A DNA stretch of 64,000 nucleotides from Anaeramoeba flamelloides (GCA_027625915.1 JANTQA010000023.1:3224001-3288000), one strand, 5' to 3'. Shown: positions 34,269 through 46,900, counted from the stretch's first letter. Notes: a model not told the origin generated them from the sequence alone. A program made the numbers and translations.

Positions 34269-34840
34269 AAACTCTTTTCCAGTCAAAGGGGTCCGGTTTT
34301 ATTGAAGAAATAGAATATATTATCTGAGTTTAATTCATTTTTCTTGTCAAAACTATAATTTCAATTTTTAGATCAAAATCATTTTTTCTCATTTTGTAAA
34401 TTTTTTTTTTTTGCTGTTTTGCTAATTTTTTTTTCTTTTTATTTTTTTTCTTCTTTTCTTTCTTTTTTATTTTTTTCAAAAATTAAATTTGAAAAAAAAA
34501 AAGTTTGAAACTCCAAATTAATATTAAGTAAAGTGTGGACTTTGTATTTTCTTTTAAAATTCATACATTTTCAAGAGAAAAATCTTATTGTCAACAATTT
34601 TAATTTCCTTCATAAATTGAGAATTTTGTAGGTGGTATTTCGATGAAAGGGTACCAAAATATTTTTAAAATTCTTTAATTTTGAAATTTATGGTTTGTGT
34701 AGGCTTTTCTTTTAGGATTATCGACTCTAATATGAAGTTTATATAATCGCGAATTTCTAAACAATCTAAATTTGGTTAATTCTTAAAAATAGAGTGAATT
34801 TTTGATTTTTAGCTGGTCCACATTAAATGAAATGGAGTTT
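34269..34840 (-). repeat. Family H element, copy 4 (inverted, 572 bp)
   Basis: Starts AAACTCTTTTCCAGTCAAAG and ends AATGGAGTTT, so its termini are inverted repeats of each other. TA-rich flanks (TAATA left, TATA right) fit a TA target. Internal blocks match copy 3 in reverse complement over its whole length, including TTTTTAGATCAAAATCATTT and GTTTCTAAACAATCTAAATT-like segments. Confidence 0.75.
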
Positions 34841-34968
34841 ATATTTTATTTTGAGATATTCCATTCCTATCCCGTTTTATGATTCGAAAACTTACAGAAC
34901 CAGTTAATCAAATATACCCAGTGATTCAATTTCTAAGAAACTACAGTATTAAAAAATCGATAAATATA

Positions 34969-35442
34969 CAGTGGTGTAAATAACACGTGTTGACAACCTT
35001 TAACCTATTACAAAAATTTAACTCATGTTTTTTTTTCAAACTTGGGTATTTGTCGATAGGAAGATCCCTATATATTCTTGTTTCAGATTGGAATTGATTT
35101 TAGAGGTTAGATCTTTGATTAATTGAAATAACTCAATAATATTAAATGCTTTTGTTTCAAAAATTTCGTCATATTTACAAAATTTCAAAGATCAAATACT
35201 TATTTTATAAAAATCAAAAAATGAAAATTTTTCTCATTTTTTTGTCAAAAATAATATTTTAATCTACCCATATCTTCATAATTTTTTTTTATATTTTATT
35301 AAAAGAACCCTATTTCTTGTTTATATACTGTTGTAATCCCATTAATTTGTTACTTTTATTTCTAGAGTCAACCAATATTTTTTACATGTGTTAAATTTTA
35401 GTAATGTGTTAAAATAAAAAACACGGATTATTTACACCGTTG
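34969..35442. repeat. Tc1/mariner-like MITE R (474 bp)
   Basis: The left terminus CAGTGGTGTAAATAACACGT pairs with the right terminus, which reads CAACGGTGTAAATAATCCGT on the other strand. TA dinucleotides flank both ends (34967-34968 and 35443-35444). TA duplication plus CAGT-type ends are typical of Tc1/mariner relatives. The interior holds no transposase. Confidence 0.75.
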
Positions 35443-36357
35443 TATATCATTTTAAAACAGATATTCCCATAACATATTTTCGTTTCTGCCCAAGTACAAT
35501 TGAAAAAATATTCTCTTTGTAATTAACAAAATTTTTCAAAATAGAAATTTTAAAATATAAATCTTAAGAATTAGAAAAACTTGAAAATTATAGCTAAAAA
35601 ACTATATATCACCAAAAATCACTAGGAGTTGAGAATATTATCCTTTAAAATATAATTTCGAATGATTCTTCCTTTATTCAATGTATATCACAAATCCTGA
35701 ATTTTTCAAACTTAATATTTATTAAATAAATAATTATTTTCAAATCTAAATGACAATCAATAATCTTGTGTAATGGATATTTGGCTTTTAAAATGTTATT
35801 TTATTATTGAACACACTTCTCTGATTAAAAAAATACCTTTTGAAGCAAGTATTATAAGACTTTTCACTTGAAATCACAATTTTTAAAAAACGATGATATA
35901 AACCTTGAACCAAAAAAATTACAAAATCCAAGTTAGAATATTGATTATTTCAGAGAATTTGAAACTTAGTTATTGCGATTTTAGTAGTTCAATTTTGGTT
36001 AAAAATTTTGATCTGAATATTCTCAATTGAATTTGAATTTATTTTGAGATTGCCGAAATAATTTAAATATTGGCAGGCGTTTTTTGGAATTCTTATTAAT
36101 GACTTGATTATTAAATTCTTTTTTTTTATCTTTATTCCAACAGAGGAAATCTTTTTATTGTTTTTTCTTTTACTTTTTCTTTTATAAAATTGGACTTATT
36201 GTAGAAGAAATATGCCATTTTTTTTTTGAAAACAAAGCGTTTTTTAGTTCCTCAGGGCATTTAAATAGAATTGTTTTGAAAATTTTTAGTCTTTAATGAA
36301 ATATCAAATTTTGTAAAAATAAACGATTTTAAAAGTTAATTTTGAAGAATTATGTGT

Positions 36358-36520
36358 AAAAATTTGAATGGTTTTGAGAAAATAAGTAATATATATTTCT
36401 TGATGATGTGATATTTATAGCACCCATATAGAGAAAAATATCTTTCTCATTTTCTAAACAAAGGGTCAAATTGTGTGGGTTGTTTTTCATTGAAGAGGTG
36501 AGGAAAGAGCTAAAAAAAGA
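36358..36520 (+). repeat. Dispersed repeat J, copy 1
   Basis: Matches 49340-49500 in the same orientation: GAGAAAATAAGTAATATAT, AAAAATATCTTTCTCATTTT and GTCAAATTG are shared in order. About 160 bp; class unknown. Confidence 0.65.
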
Positions 36521-36924
36521 TTAAGTTTGGAGATTTTACTTCAAATTATTGATCATGTGAGTTGGTCAGTACTCATAAATTTAAAATAATTTCAATAAAA
36601 TTATTTTGTCATACAGAGATCAAAATAATTCGTCCACAAAGACTATAATCCATATTTCAAAACATTATCCGTGAATTTTTTTCTTCTTGTACCAAGGCAA
36701 CATCCAATCTACTAACAAATAGTATACCTAAGTTCAAATCAATTTTGAAAGAAAAGGTACTGGTTATTTTTTGTAAAATTTAAATTATTCATGAAAATAG
36801 TTACAATTTTCCATTATAATATCAATTTTTTTTGATGCTTTTTTATATTTTTTTGATTGATTAAATTTTATTCAAAAATTTACTCTATTTTTTGAGATAA
36901 ATTTTGTAATTTGATCCTTCATTT

Positions 36925-37065
36925 TTAGAATTTTTTTTTAAATAATAGAACTTTAAGAAACCAACACCGTGTTTTTTAGGGTTTATTGTCAGTTTCTTTG
37001 ATAGGTTAATTTATTGGTCAACATTAAAAAAACACCCTTTTTATTTTGAAACTCGCATTATATTT
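36925..37065 (-). repeat. Dispersed repeat T, copy 1
   Basis: The reverse complement matches 39112-39255 and, more weakly, 41440-41580. Shared parts are TTTCAAAATAAAAA, TTGGTTTCTTAAAGTT and the following TATTATT. About 140 bp, with no inverted ends recognised. Confidence 0.55.
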
Positions 37066-37837
37066 TTTAGCACGGGTTATTTTGATTACAGTAAAGTATT
37101 TGAAATTTAAATAGAAAAACATTTTCACTTCCTTTTCAATATTTTCAATACTAAATAAAGTTCTCCAAGTCGTGAGTTGTAATTTGTGTATCTATTTGAA
37201 AAAGGAAATTTAATATGAAGTGAAATAATGTCAAAAAAATTTTTACATTTTTGAAAATCTTGATAACTCAACTTTTTAAATCATAGTTAGTACAGAAAAT
37301 ATTTTGATTACAAACAATTCAACAAAGTTTCTTGAGCATTTAGACCAATATTTCATCTTTATACTAAACTAGGGTAAAAAAAATTTCAAAATCAAAAATA
37401 AAGCAAAAAATTTTGAGTCTTTCTTTGAATTTATCAGTATTAACATATCCTTTTGTTTCTTTTGTCTCTGATAGAATTCAATATTCTCCTCATAGACTCA
37501 ATTATAGATTTTGTGAAGACAAATATGGGTTTCTTAAACCACTATAAAAATAACCTTACAAGTTAAATTTTACCAACGACACTTAAAAAAACAATAACTA
37601 TCCATTGAGTTTTAAAGAAACTATTATTACTAGGATCTACAATTTTTCTTTCTTTTTGTTTGAGTTGAGTAATTTTAGATAGTATCCAATAATAAAAATA
37701 ATTTTGGTAAAATCAAGAATATAACACAAACAAATTGAAGTCTCCCTAAGATTCTCATCAAAAAAATCTTCCAAATTATTGGCAAACCAAAAATCTTCTC
37801 ATTTTTTTCAATTTTGAGAAATAATATTTTTTTAATC

Positions 37838-38110
37838 ATGTTCAACGAAACAAAAACAGAAAAAAAAGCAGAAACAAAAAAAAAAGAGTTTACAAATAAA
37901 GGCTATTTAGAATTTCAAAAACAACGAGCTTTGTGGACACAAAACGATCAAGTCGTTCAATTTTCTGGATCGGATTCAGAATCTGAAATTGATGCATCCA
38001 TTGTCATGCCTGAAAGCCCAACAAAACAAAAATTACAAAAACCTGTAAAACTGAGATCAATTGTCCACCTTCTGTCTGATGTTTGGGATGCATTTAGCAT
38101 TTTTAATTAA
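37838..38110 (+). CDS. Small Gag1-like clamp (DUF4050) protein
   Basis: A 90-residue protein (98 if the ATG at 37814 is used; MFNETKTEKK is preferred because the upstream residues are purely hydrophobic). It has a Lys-rich start, then GYLEFQKQRALWTQ, an acidic-serine stretch SGSDSESEID, and PVKLRSIVHLLSDVWDAF near the end. The pair WxxxRxxW (here FQKQRALW) followed by P(I/V)xLxxMVxxLxxIWE is the hallmark of Gag1-like clamp domain proteins of fungi and plants (formerly DUF4050). In fission yeast Gag1 recruits a ubiquitin ligase to amino-acid permeases; a similar adaptor role here is inference. Single exon, TAA stop. The match rests on short motifs only. Confidence 0.55.
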   Translation: MFNETKTEKKAETKKKEFTNKGYLEFQKQRALWTQNDQVVQFSGSDSESEIDASIVMPESPTKQKLQKPVKLRSIVHLLSDVWDAFSIFN

Positions 38111-39111
38111 CGACTTTAATTTTTTTTAATACATCATCTGTTTTAAAAAACAAAAAAAAAACTATTTTTTTTTTTTGAAATAATTTTCATTATTTTTTTC
38201 CCAACCAAATTTTTATAAGTTCTTAGGATCTTATTAATTTGGGTTTCGAATGACTATAAGAAAAAACACAAAAAAAAAAAAAAAAAATTGAATAATTTGA
38301 ATAGGAAAAAAAAAAACAAAAAAAAATCCTATAAAAATTAGAAAACAATTTTAAAATGAGTGAGAGTAATTCTTGTTTTCTTCTTTTTATTCTTTTTTAT
38401 AATAAATAAAAAGATTAATTTGTTTTGTTTTTTGTTTTTTTTTGTTCAACTAATACGTACCTATAACTTTTTTGGAGATCGTTTTTCTCTTTTTTACCAA
38501 GATTTCTATTGAACCAAATAAGAAGTAACCAGATTATTTTTTGATGAAGTGGCTAATTGAGAATTTGTTTTGTAATGTACCCCCTGATTCATAAGCTTTT
38601 TGAAATTTTTTTCAGAAAATACGACTTTTGTCTGTTTATTTTGAGGAATTGTCGAAGTTCCTTTGAGAGAATTGTTTACCCTTATTCAAGAATTTGTCTT
38701 CAGCACGAAAGAAAAAACAAACTGTTTTCTTAAATTCATCTGACGACTGAATGTAACAATTTCTCAGGAAATTGAAATTGTAAGCATTTATTATTTTTTC
38801 ATGTTTTTCTGATTTTTTAAAAACCTTCATATTTACAAACGATACTTCTGAAGCAAGCTATGTAAACTTTTGACAACACACCACTTCAATAATAATTTTT
38901 CTATTTTTTTGATATTGAAATTCTTACTTTGAAGTTTCAAATTAATCTTGAGTTTGTAAACAAATAAAGTGTTTTATAATTAAGGAGAACCCCTACTAAT
39001 GTACAAAAGTTTATCAGACTCAAAAAAAGCTATTTGTTGTGTCAAATTCGCCCATTTCGAAAAGTTTAATTTATTGTTGTCAAAAAAAAGCGTACAAAAA
39101 AGTTTATTCTG

Positions 39112-39255
39112 TATTTCAAAATAAAAACCGTGTTTTTTTATTATATACTACCTATACATCAACCGATCATAGAAACCAATAATAAATCTTAATTAAATAT
39201 GGTTTTGGTTTCTTAAAGTTTTATTATTAAAAAAGAAATTCTAAAAATACTGTTA
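39112..39255 (+). repeat. Dispersed repeat T, copy 2
   Basis: Carries ATTTCAAAATAAAAACCGTG and GGTTTCTTAAAGTTTTATTA, matching the reverse complement of 36925-37065 and the plus strand at 41440-41580. Confidence 0.55.
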
Positions 39256-39464
39256 TTTTCCAATTAACGACGACGTTTGCAATTGAAATTTTAAGTATCA
39301 GTGTATTTTGAAGAGGGTTTGTTGGTTTGTAAATCTCACAAATTTTTAAACAGTGAGATCTGAGAAGGAAAAAATGTCAAATTTTTCCTAAAAAGGTCTG
39401 AATTTTTTAGACTCGTATCTCAAAATGACAAAGAAGGTTGCGAAAAATCGACTTTTTGAAAAAA

Positions 39465-39577
39465 TGACCTTCTATGTCATTTTTTAAAACCCTTACACAT
39501 TGTTGACCATTTAAATAGTTTATTTTTCTGATTCTGAGATAAGCTGAGAAGGTTTTAAAAAATGACATAGAGCGTCA
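39465..39577. repeat. Inverted repeat, ~29-bp arms
   Basis: CTATGTCATTTTTTAAAACC (within 39465-39493) is answered by GGTTTTAAAAAATGACATAG (within 39547-39577), with about 55 bp between the arms. It could form a hairpin or be a minimal MITE. A short open frame in the neighbourhood reads through it without family resemblance. Confidence 0.6.
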
Positions 39578-39791
39578 ATAAGGAGAAAAGTGAAAAATTT
39601 TTGATGAAAAAGTCTGTTGTTTTACAAGAAAGACATTTTTTGAATAGTGTGTACGATAAAGTGTTTGGAGTTGGACTAAATCCACTAAAATCCTCATTTC
39701 CCAAAATTGAATTATCATTTTTTCTCAACTGACACAATATTTTTTTTTAAAATAAAAAAAACTGACTAATTTTTGCAATTATTAAATCCAA

Positions 39792-40007
39792 ATGATCCGA
39801 ACATTAAAAATTCTTAAAAACCTTTCCCACACAACCTCAACCCAATTTCTCTTGATACAACCAATTGGTTTTGAGAGAAACGATCCAAACAAAAAAAATT
39901 TTATCAAAAAAGCATTAAAAAATGTGAAGTACGTTTGGCATGGATCGTGTTGTTCCACAAACAATCAGAAGAAACACTCCCCTCTTAGTAATGGCTGGGA
40001 GATTTAA
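39792..40007 (+). pseudogene. Possible PARP-like gene fragment
   Basis: A 71-codon frame, GC-richer than its surroundings, containing KNVKYVWHGSCCSTN and ending SPLSNGWEI. The WHGS motif followed by a spaced SNG resembles the NAD-binding WHG(T/S)....I(L)..G signature of poly(ADP-ribose) polymerases. The rest of the catalytic domain is not found on either side. This is a short-motif resemblance only and may be chance. Confidence 0.2.
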
Positions 40008-40929
40008 TTCAAGGAAAAACAAAAAGAACAAAAGCCAAATAAACAAAAAGTAAAATAATACATAATCACACCGCTTTGTTCGTTAATACAGCTTGTTCCA
40101 GCACGTCCGTGAAAATTTATAAGACCTTGAAATTGATTTTCTATTCTGAAATTTTATTATGTACAACAACCCGTAAAAGGGTTTTTAAAGCTCATCATAA
40201 ACTATAAAATTTAAAATAGAAGATTAAAAACAAGTTATCCATTTTTTGCTTTGGGATATTGACAAACAAATTCTAAACAATGCTATACATTAACGTGGAT
40301 CTTCAATTTCTAAAATTGTTAAAATCTCAGCTTTAAACAATTGAAAAACAATGATCGAAAAATACTTTCAAGTTTCCATGGTTTCTGTGATTTCAATTCT
40401 TGAGAGAAAATTTAATTTTTGTTTTGGTTTTTACCAAAAAAAATAACTCTTGGAAGTAAGAGAAGTTGCAAATTTTGATCTTAAGATCGAAATTGAATTT
40501 GATATTTCAAAAAACACACTTTTATAATAGACAACCAATTTAGTTGTTTTATAATTTTTTTCTGGAGGGTTGGAACGGGTTAGTTGTTTGTGGAGACAAT
40601 GTAACAATTCAAAGTAACTCAATGATCAAAAATCTTTGACAACACTATCATTTAGATTTAAAGTTGTTTATTCAGAAGTATTTTTTTGTGTAAGAAACTC
40701 GTGGTTATTTTTCTTTTTCATTTTCACGTTCCTTAACAAGGTGTTCGAGTTCAGGTATCTCAAAATTTCTTTTTCATTTTTCATCTAAAAAATGACACAA
40801 AATGATTTTTTGATCCAAATTGGAGAATATTTTAAAGATCATTCAATCATAATATAAATGAGATTGGAACATATCAGGTTGAGAAAAATTGTTGAATTGC
40901 AAACTTAGTCCTTAATAAATGATAATTTT

Positions 40930-41165
40930 TATTTCAATTTCAATATGAATATTAATTATTACTGTTACAACGAAATTAGCCAAGTAAAAATTTTGTCTCA
41001 GAGTTAACCCAGGTAATTTAGTTAAGTGTCTAAAAATATCATTTCTAAAAGGTGTCATAAAGGTCTTTGAATTTTCTTCATAGGATAAACAGAAAAATAT
41101 TTTGGAATGTGAACTAAAAATGTTCTTTTTTTAATTGGCAAATAAGAGTAAAAGATCGAATTGCA
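40930..41165 (+). repeat. Dispersed repeat I, copy 2
   Basis: Same orientation as 13185-13420. It carries ATTAATTATTACTGTTAC, CAAGTAAAAATTTTGTCTC, AAAATATCATTTCTAAA and GGCAAATAAGAGTA in order. Confidence 0.65.
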
Positions 41166-41581
41166 AATTTTGTCTCAAAAAATCAAGACCAAATTTTTTA
41201 GAAGACATTTAATCAAAAAACAAAAAATTAAAAATTATGAAAAATTTTCAACAAATTGCATTCCTAATTTAAATATTACTGAAAACATCAAGGAATAAAC
41301 CGACAAAATTTATTTGAACTTAGATATAATACTGTGTAGTGAATTGGGCTTTGTATTTGAACAAGAAGAAAAAAAAATTTGGATTTTATTTCGAAACAGG
41401 GTTATGGTTGCTGTGAACGTATTATTTTGATCACTCTATGTTTCAAAATAAAAACATTGTTTCCTTTTTAGAGAATAGCTCTCATTAACCCATCAAATAA
41501 ATTGACAACAAATGATAATTAAATATAAAAATGGTTTCTAAAAGTTCTATTATTCATTTAAAATCCTTAAAAATAAAGAAT

Positions 41582-42698
41582 TTAAGAGAGTAGTCATTTT
41601 TGAAAATAAAATGAAATCTTGTCGAATTTTTTTTTTGTAATTTGTGTTTCAACATATGAAATAAATGAGTCATCCCAATTTAAATAATTTATTGGATTGA
41701 GTCTCTTTTATGAAATTAAAAATTTATATCTTTCCAATATAAAAAAAAAAAAAGTTAACTATTATTTTATTTAAGAATTAAGTTAATTCTTGAAAATGGG
41801 AAAACATATTTTTCGTTTTCTGTTGGAAAGTATTGATTTCAAAAGAAAATTTTTTATTTGGTTTCTCTTTCTTTGATTAATATTTAAATTCAAATCTTAG
41901 CCAATAAAACTAATTGTAGTATAGGTGATTCAATAAATGAATATTTGGTAGAAGATTAACTCAATTTTATCAATTAAATTGAAATCTATTATGCAAAAAA
42001 ATTTTTTTCTTTAATTTTTTAGAAAGTTCTTTTCTAGTTTTCAAAAATGAAAAAAAAAAGCAATAAAATTTTCAATTTTGAAAAATTTTTTTAATAAATT
42101 ATTTGGCCTTATTCACAAGAATCCTTATAACAATTCAATATTATTTTTGGAAGAAAAAAAATGATTTTGAATTTTATGGATAAAAGTAACTAATTCCCAA
42201 ATATCTTCAAAAAAATTTTATTTTTGAAAAATCGAATTTTATACAAAACAATAACAAAATTTCTTGGCAAAATTTTGACATGACTGTAATACTTTGATTA
42301 TTATAACTATCCTTCTTACAAAAATAGAATTATTTTTCAATATCCGTTGAATATATCAATTTTTTGGTTAACCAAAAGTTTTATCTCAAAAAAGAAAAAA
42401 AAATCTTTATATTAATATTACTGGTAACAAAGAAATGTTATAGTATAATAATTATCAAAATGACAATAAAAGGGATAAAAAATTGGTAAATTGTGAGAAA
42501 AAAGATGAATTTAATAGTTTTCTTTTTCAGAAAAAACTGAAAAAAAAATTGATCTTCCTAAACTTATTTTCTTTTATGACTTTCTTAGTCGATCAGAATT
42601 TTTTGACACTTGGGATCTACAAAATTTGTAAGTAGAGAATACCACCAATAACAGATTTTAAAATTTAACCTAATTGTCATCGGAGACTAATCCCTTAA
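41582..42698 (+). mobile_element. TTAA-bounded DNA element E1 (1117 bp)
   Basis: Begins TTAAGAGAGTAGTC and ends GACTAATCCCTTAA, so the ends are short inverted repeats of TTAAGGGA(G/T)TAGTC type. The whole length matches E3 (53654-54783, inverted) and the two halves of E2 (52683-53657 and 54784-54953). It has no long open frame. TTAA targets are the mark of the piggyBac superfamily, although the termini begin GGGA rather than the usual CCY. Best read as a non-autonomous relative. Confidence 0.8.
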
Positions 42699-43027
42699 TT
42701 GGTAAATTTTTTTCCAAAAAAAAATAAGTTATTTTTGTTGATAAAATTTATGTTTTAAGGGACTAATCTCGATTAAATTTTTTTTACCTAAATTTAATAG
42801 AAATTGAGAATATTTTCTGCAAATTACTTAGATACGAAAACCCCTGTTTATTATCATATTAAACCTATTTCTATATAGTAATTCTTATTTAGAAATTGGT
42901 TGAAAAAAAAAAATAATAGAGAATAGACCCTTAAAAAATTTGAAAATTTTGATTCTTGTTAGAACTACCTAAACGGTACCCTTTTTTATTGGAAAAACTA
43001 TGAATTTATGAAAAAACTTTAAACATT

Positions 43028-43191
43028 ACTGGTATTTGAATTCTAAATGGGAAAAAAATTATCAGATCCTTTTCTATAGTTTTCTTTTGTAAATAGAGTT
43101 CTTAAAGAAGTGGGGTGTAATTCGAACTCTATTAATAAGATTATTGGAAAATGAAGTGAAAATATTACCCATTTAGAATCTAAATACCAGT
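43028..43191. repeat. Short hairpin MITE, family K, copy 2
   Basis: Ends ACTGGTATTTGAATTCTAAA and TTTAGAATCTAAATACCAGT are inverted repeats. The arms continue inward. About 164 bp, closely related to 799-969. Confidence 0.75.
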
Positions 43192-43989
43192 ATATAATGG
43201 TTTTAACTTGGTGTTGTCAGTAAAATTGACAATTTTTTTAAATGTTTATTTAAAAACATCAAAACGTGTACCAATTTTCAAACTATAAAAAATTGATACA
43301 ATTAGAGCAACTGAATCTTATTTAATTATTATTAGGATATTATTTTATTTTTACAAGAACAAAAACAAATTAAAATTATTTTCCAGTCCGATCATATAAG
43401 GAAAAAAAAATTTGCTTTTTGATTTTCAAAATCTTGAACAAAAAGGGAAATCTCAATATATTGATCTTTAGAATGATTTACGTTTTTTTTTTTTTGAGAT
43501 TTTCTAATTAACAAAAATTAACTTTACCACAACTTGTTTTAACTAAATAACAGCGAAAAAAATTTAGATTTATTTGCTTTTCATTTTTAAATAGAGTTTT
43601 CAAAGAATGTAGACTGTTATTTGTGCTTTCTATTTGAAAAAGAAATCTTGGAAAAGGAGTGTTCAAAGAAATGTCATTGTAATTTGAGTGATTGTATTTG
43701 AAAAAAGAAAATGTACATGAAGTAAATCTTTTTCCTTTTTTTTTTATAAACTGCTATCTGAACAAAAACTCATTTTTCCGATAAGTATTCCAGCAGTAAT
43801 ACACACTTAAACATGATAAAAGATTTTAACCCCTTTAAAGTGTTGGAAGTATTTGAAAGGTCAATTATTTTCGAAATTCTCAGAGAGTGTCAAAAAAGCT
43901 TTGTAAAAACTAATATTTTGGAAACAGACTTTTTTAAAAATAAAATCATTTTTTTTATTTATTCTTATTTAAATTGGTTCTTAACATAG

Positions 43990-46900
43990 ATGCTAAATAT
44001 TTCCAAGTGGATAGAGAGTTTTGTCTTTTTTGAATTCCAAGGAAAGTTTAATGAAAATACCCTCTATGAAACCAACCAACAATGTGATCTTAAGACAGAA
44101 GAATTGGAAGATCTGTAAATTTTTATTTTTTTTTCTTCTTTTCACAACAAAATTGGAAGTAAAATTTTTTTTATTTTTTGTTTTCGCTTTTTTCTTTTTC
44201 AAAGTTATTATTTGTCATACCCAACATACCCATCCAATTTAGAGCAAAACAAAAAATATTATTTTAGCTTTGTTATAAACAAAGATCGTTCAGAACTATA
44301 TTGCACTGTTTTGTATGATCCATCTGCCAAGTCTATTAGTATTTCAAAAGAAAAAATTGAACAAGAAGAAGAAGAAAAAGAAAAATCTCAAGAAAAAGAA
44401 AAATCTCAAGAAAAATCTCAAGAGAAAGAAAAAGAAAAAGAAAAAGAAAAAGAAAGTGAAAAAGATAAAAATGAAGAAAGTGATGAAAAGAAATCAGAAG
44501 AAGACGAAGAATCAAAGGAAAAGAAAAAAAAAGAAACTGAAGAAACTAAACAATTAATTGATGATCTTCTTAATTCATCAGAAGAAGATGAAGAAAACAA
44601 GAAAAATAAAGAACAAGAAAATGAAAAAGAAAAAATTACAGATTCTGAATGGGTAAAAACAATGAAAGGGTGTTCATTTGTTTGTATATCTAAATATCCA
44701 TTTCATCAATTGTTCCATCAAATTTTAATCAAACTTGAAAAACCAATTTTTCGAAAGCCAATCAGGCTTGACAATGGCTTTAAGTTAATTGAAAAATGCT
44801 TTCCAGAAAAAGCTAAAATCGGAAATGAAATTATTAATTTAAAATTAGCCCAAAAAACGCCGATTCCAATAAGAGTACAGGGTGTAGCAAAGCATTTATT
44901 TACAAATTCCTCAGAGACAATATGTTCATTGCATTACACTGGGAATTCACCTGATCTCTTTGAATTGTTCAATCCATTTTTGAAAGATATTTGGAAACTA
45001 TGGACGGTCTTAATAGCAGGGCAACCATTAATCGTGTATGGCAACGATAGCTATAAAGTTTCTCAGGTTGTTTTATTTCTTCGTTCCTTTATTTACCCTC
45101 TTGAATTTGCTGGTAAATGCTATCCTTTAATCACTAGAATGGATTCGCAATTTAAAGTTTTAAAGAATATTCATAGAAAGAAAAGTAAAAACCCTCGAAT
45201 AATATTATTTGGCACAACAGATTATGGCATTGCAAATAGCTTTTCAAAATGGGATAATATTTTACTTTTGTCAGATCCTCCACAAATAGATGAGTAAGTT
45301 AATATTTTTGTTTTTCTTTAACTCTTTTTTTTTCTTTCTTTTTTGTCTAACAAATTTTTTTAATAGCCTTTTCAAAAATGAAATTTTTAAAAGCGCAATA
45401 ATTTAGTATTGGATTCTTTTTGAGTTTTTTGATATTTCAATAATAACCAATTATGTCTTTTATAAAATTTACATAATTACAGATCTATAATTTCAAATCA
45501 TTTCACATTTTAATAATAATTTTAGATTAGCTAATCTGGAACAATTCAGAAAATCAATATATTCTTAAATTTCAATCGACCAAAATTCTCAATTTTTTAA
45601 ATATTTAAAACCTTTTAAGGGATTCCAGATAATAAAAACTCCAGAAAATTATATTTAAAATTTATCAAACCCACTTCCAATATCATTATAAAGTGAATCA
45701 ACATCCATTAAATAATAAACTCTATTTCACCAAAAGGGTAAAGACAAAAATGAAAAATTCATTTTTTTAACGAATAATCAACCAACACACGAATGTTTAA
45801 TAATAATAGAAATAATACCCTTCGGATTAGAGCCGATAATTCATAAAAGAAATACATTAACAAACTATAAATTTTCCAAAAAATAATAACGTTAAAAAAA
45901 ATTTTTGTGTACTTTCATTGGAAATTGCAGGGCCTTACACAAATGTTCTCAATTTCACTAAAAAAATTAAAATTGTTTTACAATAATATTTTTTAATATT
46001 AAATGTCTTGAATTTTAAAAGAAATTACATATCATCAATTTTCTTAAAGTGAATTTGGAGTTTTCAAAAAATTTTTTTTTCAACTTGACTTTCATAAAAA
46101 AAAAAAAAAAATAAAAAGAAAAAAAAAAAAAATAAAATGAAAAAGAAAATACAAAAATTTGACGAAATAAAGAAAAAATAACTTTGATCTAAAAATTGAA
46201 AATTTATTTGGATAAGAATCTCGGATAAAACACCACAAAACCGCTTGCAATAATATTATAAAGCAGTCAACATTTTTGAAAAATAGATAAGATCTTAAAA
46301 AATTTTTTATTTTATTTGATTATTATTGAGGAGAGGTGATTCAACAAAATTACATCCTGTTTGTTGTTAGTTTTTTTTTAATTTGAGAAATAAAACGAAA
46401 ATTTATTTAATTTTCGGTTTATTTCTCAAATTAAAAAAAAAACGCTGTTAGCTTTTCTAGAATTCAGAAGAATGGAGTAAAATCAAAGATTTTACTCTAT
46501 TCTTTTGAATTCTTGAAAACCACCGTTAGCTTTTTTTGAGTTTTCTGTTTATTTGAAAAATCAATAGATTTTCGTTAGGTTTTTTTGAGTTTTCTATTTT
46601 ATTTGTGAAGTGTTCTCGGTTTTTTTGAGGTTTTCTATTTTATTTGGAAAATCTATTGATTTTCGTTAGGTTTTTTTGAGATTTTCTATTTTATTCGGAA
46701 AATCAATAGATTTCACAAATAAAACAGAAAACCTCAAGAAAAGCGCCGATAGGTTTTTTTTAATTTGAGAAATAAACCGAAAATTAAATAAATTTTCTTT
46801 TTATTTCGAAAACCTCAAGAAAACCTAGGTTGTTGACGGCACTCTACGGCACTTTACGTAACTCTAATTTAGACTTTTAATTTTTTTTATCCGAGATATA

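Larger units (their letters stand above)
33679..37813. other. Intergenic, repeat-rich, no gene recognised
   Basis: Contains a poly-T run near 33770-33796, a (TA)n tract near 34031, family H copy 4, the TA-flanked MITE R, repeat J copy 1, repeat T copy 1 and a decayed family-K hairpin near 37095-37240. No coding frame of interest was found. Confidence 0.5.
38111..43989. other. Intergenic with repeats and a possible gene fragment
   Basis: Contains repeat T copies (39112-39255, 41440-41580), an inverted repeat at 39465-39493/39547-39577, a 72-codon frame near 39792, repeat I copy 2, the TTAA-bounded element E1, family-K copy 2 and a decayed K relative near 43570-43740. No convincing complete gene was found. 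Confidence 0.5.

Noticed and set aside
38636-38830. 64-codon minus-strand frame
   Set aside because: No family resemblance, no splice context and no second copy to compare. Not distinguishable from chance in this composition.
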